In this document: positions 59,901 to 64,000 of the stretch, piece by piece
How the letters are laid out: each line of letters starts with the position of its first letter
Numbering within the stretch: the first letter of the stretch is position 1
Assembly (NCBI RefSeq): GCF_037975245.1
Contig: NC_092569.1
Span: 16,042,001 to 16,106,000 of the forward strand
DNA length: 64,000 bases
From: Apostichopus japonicus
Taxonomy: Eukaryota > Echinodermata > Holothuroidea > Aspidochirotida > Stichopodidae
Direction of reading: 5' to 3'
Made by a program: the position numbers and the translations under genes
The notes under the pieces: model-generated
The model's input: the letters and a program-made list of their open reading frames with translations, nothing else
The model's database searches: none
What the model was told of the DNA's origin: nothing

Positions 59901-62900
59901 TGTGAATGAGAAATTAAATGGCGTCTCATGTAGGATACTCTGAACTTATCACCCATATTGAAGTTAATAATCCGTGATTGTCGGTAAAACGATCAGCCCA
60001 ATGAGAGTCTTAAATCATACTCAGTTATAACGACATATAGTGAACTATTGATAATTAATTAGCTGTCCTTAATTAAAACGACTTCCATTCACGATTGCTT
60101 CCTGACAAGAACCGATTTTTTTCAAAAATCATTCGGATCGATCTTAATTTTAATTAAACTTTGTAAATAATATATCATTTTTTTTAATATATATTTAAAA
60201 CGTTGGTGTTAATCATGAAACTATCATGAAATGTAGTTCAATCATATTGATCCTAACACGAGCATGAAAATAAATTTCAGTTTGTGTATTTTATAATATA
60301 TATAAATTTCATGAACATCAGTGAAAATAACATTTACCCACTTATTTAAAAAGGAAGAACAACATGAATTATGTTATGATGTTGTCTATATTTGATGTAA
60401 TTGGGTGAATGCTACTATTCTTACCTGCTTGCAAGATATATGAGCCATTCCATTTGCAATCTGAGATGCAAATCGTACAAGTTCATTTGGTTTGGGAGTT
60501 TGTCCAGCCGGTGAACCAGGACGGTTCCTTCTCAAAAACTCTTGAAGACATCCTTTGGATGCGTACTCAATCACCATGTAGAAAGGATCTAAAAATGTCA
60601 AAGGTCACAGCAGTTGTTTGATTGGATAACAGTACTATAGGCCTATAAATGAGGGCGTTGTGGTCAAGTGGTTAAGGCAGTGGACTTGTGATTTAAGGAT
60701 TACAGGTTCGAGCCCTGGCCAGATCATTGCGTTGTGTCCTTGGGCAAGGCACTTTATCTCCATTGTCTCCCTTCGCACAGGTCAGTGTGTAAATGGGGAC
60801 ATGCGATGTGACTGGTAAATATAGTTGCATGCGCCGGTTGACGGCTGCACCCTATGGGAAGTCCCCCAGGGGACACGTGGCTGTGGTGCCCCAGGAGAGA
60901 TTGTTTGAATTGTGCACACTTTCGTGTGTAGGTGTGACAAGTTACCGATGACCAGGGCTAAGTACAGCGCGGCGAGACTTTATTGTACGTTGCGCTATAT
61001 AAGAACTATTATTATATAGTAATATATATTAAATATTATATTATTATATATTAAATTATTATATATTATTTTTTATATTAAATATTTTTTATATTAAATA
61101 TTTTTATATTTATATATTCAATTATTATATATTAAATTATTATTATATATTAAGTTATTATATATTAAAAATTAATAAATGTAGTTACACAATACATGGA
61201 GGTACACTGAACTACGGAGAAACTATGTCACTCTGCATACAGCTATATCAACTTCATTTACCACTTCAGGGAGTTATAAACTCCTTCTGTATATTTACTC
61301 CCTCAACATATTAAACTCCCTCTACATAATTAACTCCCTCTATATATTAAACCTCCTCTATGTATTAAACCCACTCTATATATTAACCCCCTCTATGTAT
61401 TAAACCCCTCTATACATATTACTCCCTCCATATAGTACACCGGTTGCGAGTCTGTCAACGGTGAAACCAATTTTGCTCCTGGTATAAACATAATACTTAG
61501 GCAATAGCCAATTCATGTATGAGTTTGCAATTAGCTTACCGACTACCGTACAACAAGCCACTAGAGATACAACATTCGGATGGCGATCCAACTTTTTCAT
61601 CTCGTCCAGTTCCCTAAGGAACGCCGCTCGGGCCATACTACCCTTCTTACCTTTAGCGAAGAGAAATGTGTCATGAATCAGAATGGTTGAAATTGATTAA
61701 ATTGACGTAGTTAAGTTTAAAGTTAACTTCCTTACATATGCAAATTCACTTAAATATCCACTCTTATACCCTATTTCATTTTCTTTGCTTCCTTACTTTG
61801 AACTGAGTTCTTAAATTAGCGAACTGTTTCAAAGGTGGTTGACTCTTGAACTTACCCGAATTTCAACCCAAATATCTCCAATATCGGATATCATGCTGCA
61901 TGTTCACACGAGTATAATTATACTGGTTTAACGATTTAAGAACAAATACGTATATACCGATGGTTTGGCAGGTATAGCTTAGCCATAATAGCAAATGAGA
62001 AATCCCCCGCCCCCCACCCCTCACCAATTATAGGTCACTTCATGTCATACTTAAGGTTAACACTGCCATATCGAAAACACTTAGTATTTCTTGTCCCCCC
62101 TTCTCCACCCGCAAATTGTTGATTTGGGCAGAAGAGAGAGAGAGAGAGGGAAGTGGATAGAGAGAATGAGAAAAGGTCGCCTCTTACATCTACCAAAGTT
62201 CATCCCAAATATACTATGTCAAGTTAGGATCCGTTTTTTCAGAAGTTCCATAATCTGCCGTCCGTTTGACCTCATCCGTTTGACCTCATCCGTTTGATCT
62301 ATTTTAAACATTTGTAATAAACATTATGACTATATTGCAGTCTGATATAACTGATCCGATATACCTTTTAAGACTATTATAATTATTCTCTCACCTTCAA
62401 GTGTTTTTATTGCAACGAGATATGCTCCCGGTCGTTTACCAACATCCCAAGCTTTCCCGCGCCAGATAGGCCCATATGTTCCATGCGCTATGGTCGTTAT
62501 AAGTTCTACGCTTTCACGCGGTATCTCCCAGAAGTTCTTTCCGATTTCATCCACTTCCGTCTACGGGAAAGGAACCATGCATTTTTTTTTACAAATTTTA
62601 AACATATGCATGTTATTGAACGTCATTCGGTGCGGCTGTTATCAACAACCTAATATTGCATGTTAGCGTTGGCACACTATCGATATCTTTCATATAAATT
62701 TTAAAATATCTTTACATATTTGTAATCTTACCGCTTCTCATCCTTTTGGTTAATATTATAGATCCTAACAGAACATTAACTTAACCATCATAATGCTCTA
62801 TATAAATTAACTAAAATTGGCATATAGGGCATGATGATCCCATAAATCGGTAAGTCTTGAGTTACTTTTGTGGTTTGCTCCCTTAAACAGAGTCACATAA

Positions 62901-64000
62901 TCCACCCCTCCCCTCGAAGCTTGTGCGCCCCCCTCACCACCACCTTCCCCTACCCCATTATTCAGAGTGAAGCCTCATCCGCATCCCCTCCTTACTATAC
63001 TTAACGTAGACAGTAAACATCATATAACTTACATTGCGATTCGGCACTGCGACACTTTGCCTCCTGTTGACTACACCAGTCGTTTTCTTCATTAATCTCG
63101 GGCTAGCATTCCCATAAGATATAGCAGGTTGGGAGTCCCTACGTGTCTTGGAGTCCAATGCTTGTTGAAGTGATATCCCTACACCTGTGGCTCCTGGCGC
63201 TTGTACTTGCAAATGGCGTTTATTCGATTTAGCAGCCATAGCTTCATTTAGGGACATTGCCATGTCGTCTGCTCCAGCGGTCCTTTGTTGCGTCTTTCCC
63301 GCCATTGCCTGGGATAAGTTCATTGCCAAATTCCCCTTCTGCTTACTCATATCCATTGGCTGTTCCGTGTGTTGTCGAGATTTATTATGCATTGCGGATT
63401 CCAAGTTTGGTATTACACCTAATACACAAATACACAGCATCAAATAATAGTAACATTGTCTCACAGTTTTGTTGAAATCTCAACTCACCTATTCATATAT
63501 CATTGTTTAAAGCCTAAATACATTTAACTTTTTAAATTATGATAACAACCATATTTCATTTACTCCTACATTGAAATAGCTGAAACACGATAAGCGAACA
63601 CATATGTTGATAAATGGTTTTACTGTTTACTATATAAAAGTTGTTCATTCCATTTCGTATGTAAATTAATGTATATTAATTTACACTACATTAAAAATAA
63701 TTATTAAACATGAAACATGGTAAAGTGTAAATACATTACATTAATACAAGACCAAACAATGTATGAATTACTCTCCAATTATCGACATCTGTTTATTTAC
63801 AGACTGGTGTAGCAGATTTTTAAAATTATTTACTATTCTATAGATATCTTATAATATCATCCATATGTTGTAGTCCTGCATAATAACATCGCCAGAGTTC
63901 GTAAGATTCATTTCGACCGGAATAAAGGCTGAGGGAGAACTTACCGCTGGGAGGAGCAGTGGCGGCAGATGCCATTTTCGACCTCATTGCGGCATCTAGA
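56916..64000 (-). CDS. FGFR-like receptor tyrosine (pseudo)kinase, cytoplasmic part, incomplete at both ends
   Basis: Minus-strand exons: 64000-63945 (partial), 63418-63033, 62560-62395, 61650-61540, 60588-60425, 59042-58935, 58431-58320, 57412-57316, 57015-56916; all phases agree. The first two hold a Ser/Ala/Lys-rich region with five LxxA(M/L)xxK motifs. The kinase starts [11 protein letters not shown], as in FGFR. VAIK lysine and the alphaC Glu ([11 protein letters not shown]) are kept; the hinge [18 protein letters not shown] is strongly FGFR-like. The catalytic loop is HGDLTCRN, not HRDLAARN. The DFG position reads CKISNVARV, so the metal-binding Asp is Asn, and the short activation segment ([19 protein letters not shown]) has no tyrosine. 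The C-lobe is normal ([29 protein letters not shown]). Likely a membrane receptor with weak or no catalysis; HGD plus loss of DFG is, as I recall, shared with vertebrate STYK1. Extracellular and transmembrane exons lie right of the window. Confidence 0.78.
57652..58200 (+). mobile_element. TTAA-type MITE, copy 5 of 5, interrupted by a 190-bp insertion
   Basis: The left part begins TGTGAAGACTCGCGC at 57652. The right end is GCGAGTCTTCAATGCC then TTAA at 58197-58200. Between CAAGCAACAGAAAG (to about 57955) and GTTAACTTTTTAAGATGGCC (from about 58147) lies roughly 190 bp of foreign AT-rich DNA beginning TGACAATGATGACAATGAAA. Located in an intron of the kinase gene. Confidence 0.8.
58432..58934. 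other. Kinase intron with C-rich tract
   Basis: Intron between the catalytic-loop exon and the WMSPE exon. It holds a C homopolymer at about 58709-58722. No other element seen. Confidence 0.4.
59043..60424. other. Kinase intron, no element recognised
   Basis: AT-rich intron separating the hinge/alphaD-E exon (60588-60425) from the catalytic-loop exon (59042-58935). Open frames in it lack recognisable motifs. Confidence 0.4.
60651..61012 (+). mobile_element. tRNA-derived SINE, nearly full length
   Basis: Head with A box (GTGGTCAAGTGGTTAAGGC) and B box (ACAGGTTCGAGCCC), then CATTGCGTTGTGTCCTTGGG (a block widespread in animal SINEs), a long body, and the tail GCGCTATATAAGAACTATTA. It is followed by an (ATATT)-rich expansion to about 61165. 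It is antisense within a kinase intron and belongs with the SINE at 45.2 kb. Confidence 0.88.
61280..61437. repeat. Intronic minisatellite of about 20-bp units
   Basis: Units of the form ACTCCCTCTATATATTAA (variants AACCTCCTCTATGTATTAA) repeat seven or eight times, ending about 100 bp from the kinase exon 61650-61540. Confidence 0.85.
61651..62394. other. Kinase intron between glycine-loop and alphaC exons
   Basis: AT-rich intron with a C-rich tract (about 62001-62020), an (AG)n run (62131-62150) and three tandem copies of a TCCGTTTGACCTCA-like unit at 62259-62300. No exon recognised. Confidence 0.45.
62561..63032. other. Kinase intron between juxtamembrane-repeat and glycine-loop exons
   Basis: AT-rich sequence with a short C-rich stretch near 62900-62960. 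No exon recognised. Confidence 0.4.
63419..63944. other. Kinase intron upstream of the juxtamembrane-repeat exon
   Basis: Very AT-rich sequence between the partial exon at the window edge and exon 63418-63033. No element recognised. Confidence 0.4.

Overview
The window is animal nuclear DNA: AT-rich, intron-rich, with GT/AG splice sites, tRNA-derived SINEs, non-LTR retrotransposon remnants, MITEs and long simple-sequence tracts. The gene set (a secreted multi-domain fibrinogen-related protein, an invertebrate metadherin/LYRIC-like gene, an FGFR-like kinase gene) and the repeat style suggest a marine invertebrate deuterostome. An echinoderm, possibly a sea cucumber, is my best guess, but the species is inferred and not proven. 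All gene models were built by hand from splice signals, reading-phase continuity and domain motifs. In the two models that lie wholly inside the window the joined exons are an exact multiple of three.

Layout. (1) 502-3458, plus strand: last three coding exons of a LAPTM4-type lysosomal membrane protein, with a LINE remnant in an intron. (2) 3459-8172: 3' UTR and intergenic DNA with a TTAA-flanked MITE and a G/C-tract TIR element. (3) 8173-18293, plus strand: eight-exon gene for a 585-residue secreted protein (signal peptide, fibrinogen-related domain missing its C-terminal exon, TIL, TILa-like and EGF-like modules, then a complete fibrinogen-related domain with a cysteine-rich insertion). One intron holds a 110-bp satellite array. 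(4) 18294-27978: a nest of transposons with three CAG-type TIR elements carrying 8-bp target duplications, one inserted in another element and one inside a TTAA MITE. (5) 27979-45995, plus strand: seven-exon metadherin/LYRIC-like gene (552 residues), with an intron rich in repeats. (6) 45996-56915: no gene recognised; SINEs, several minisatellites and a 187-bp U2-snRNA-headed retro-insertion. (7) 56916-64000, minus strand: most of the cytoplasmic part of an FGFR-like receptor kinase whose catalytic motifs are altered (HGD for HRD, NVA for DFG), preceded by a five-fold repeated short motif. The gene runs off the right edge, and its last exon was not found.

The genes do not form a pathway or operon; they are neighbouring independent loci. 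The most notable items are the probable pseudokinase with its repeated juxtamembrane motif, the fibrinogen-domain protein with a Cys-rich insertion and a missing exon, the U2-headed insertion, a 17-bp motif scattered seven times in 2.2 kb, and the nested MITE/hAT structures.
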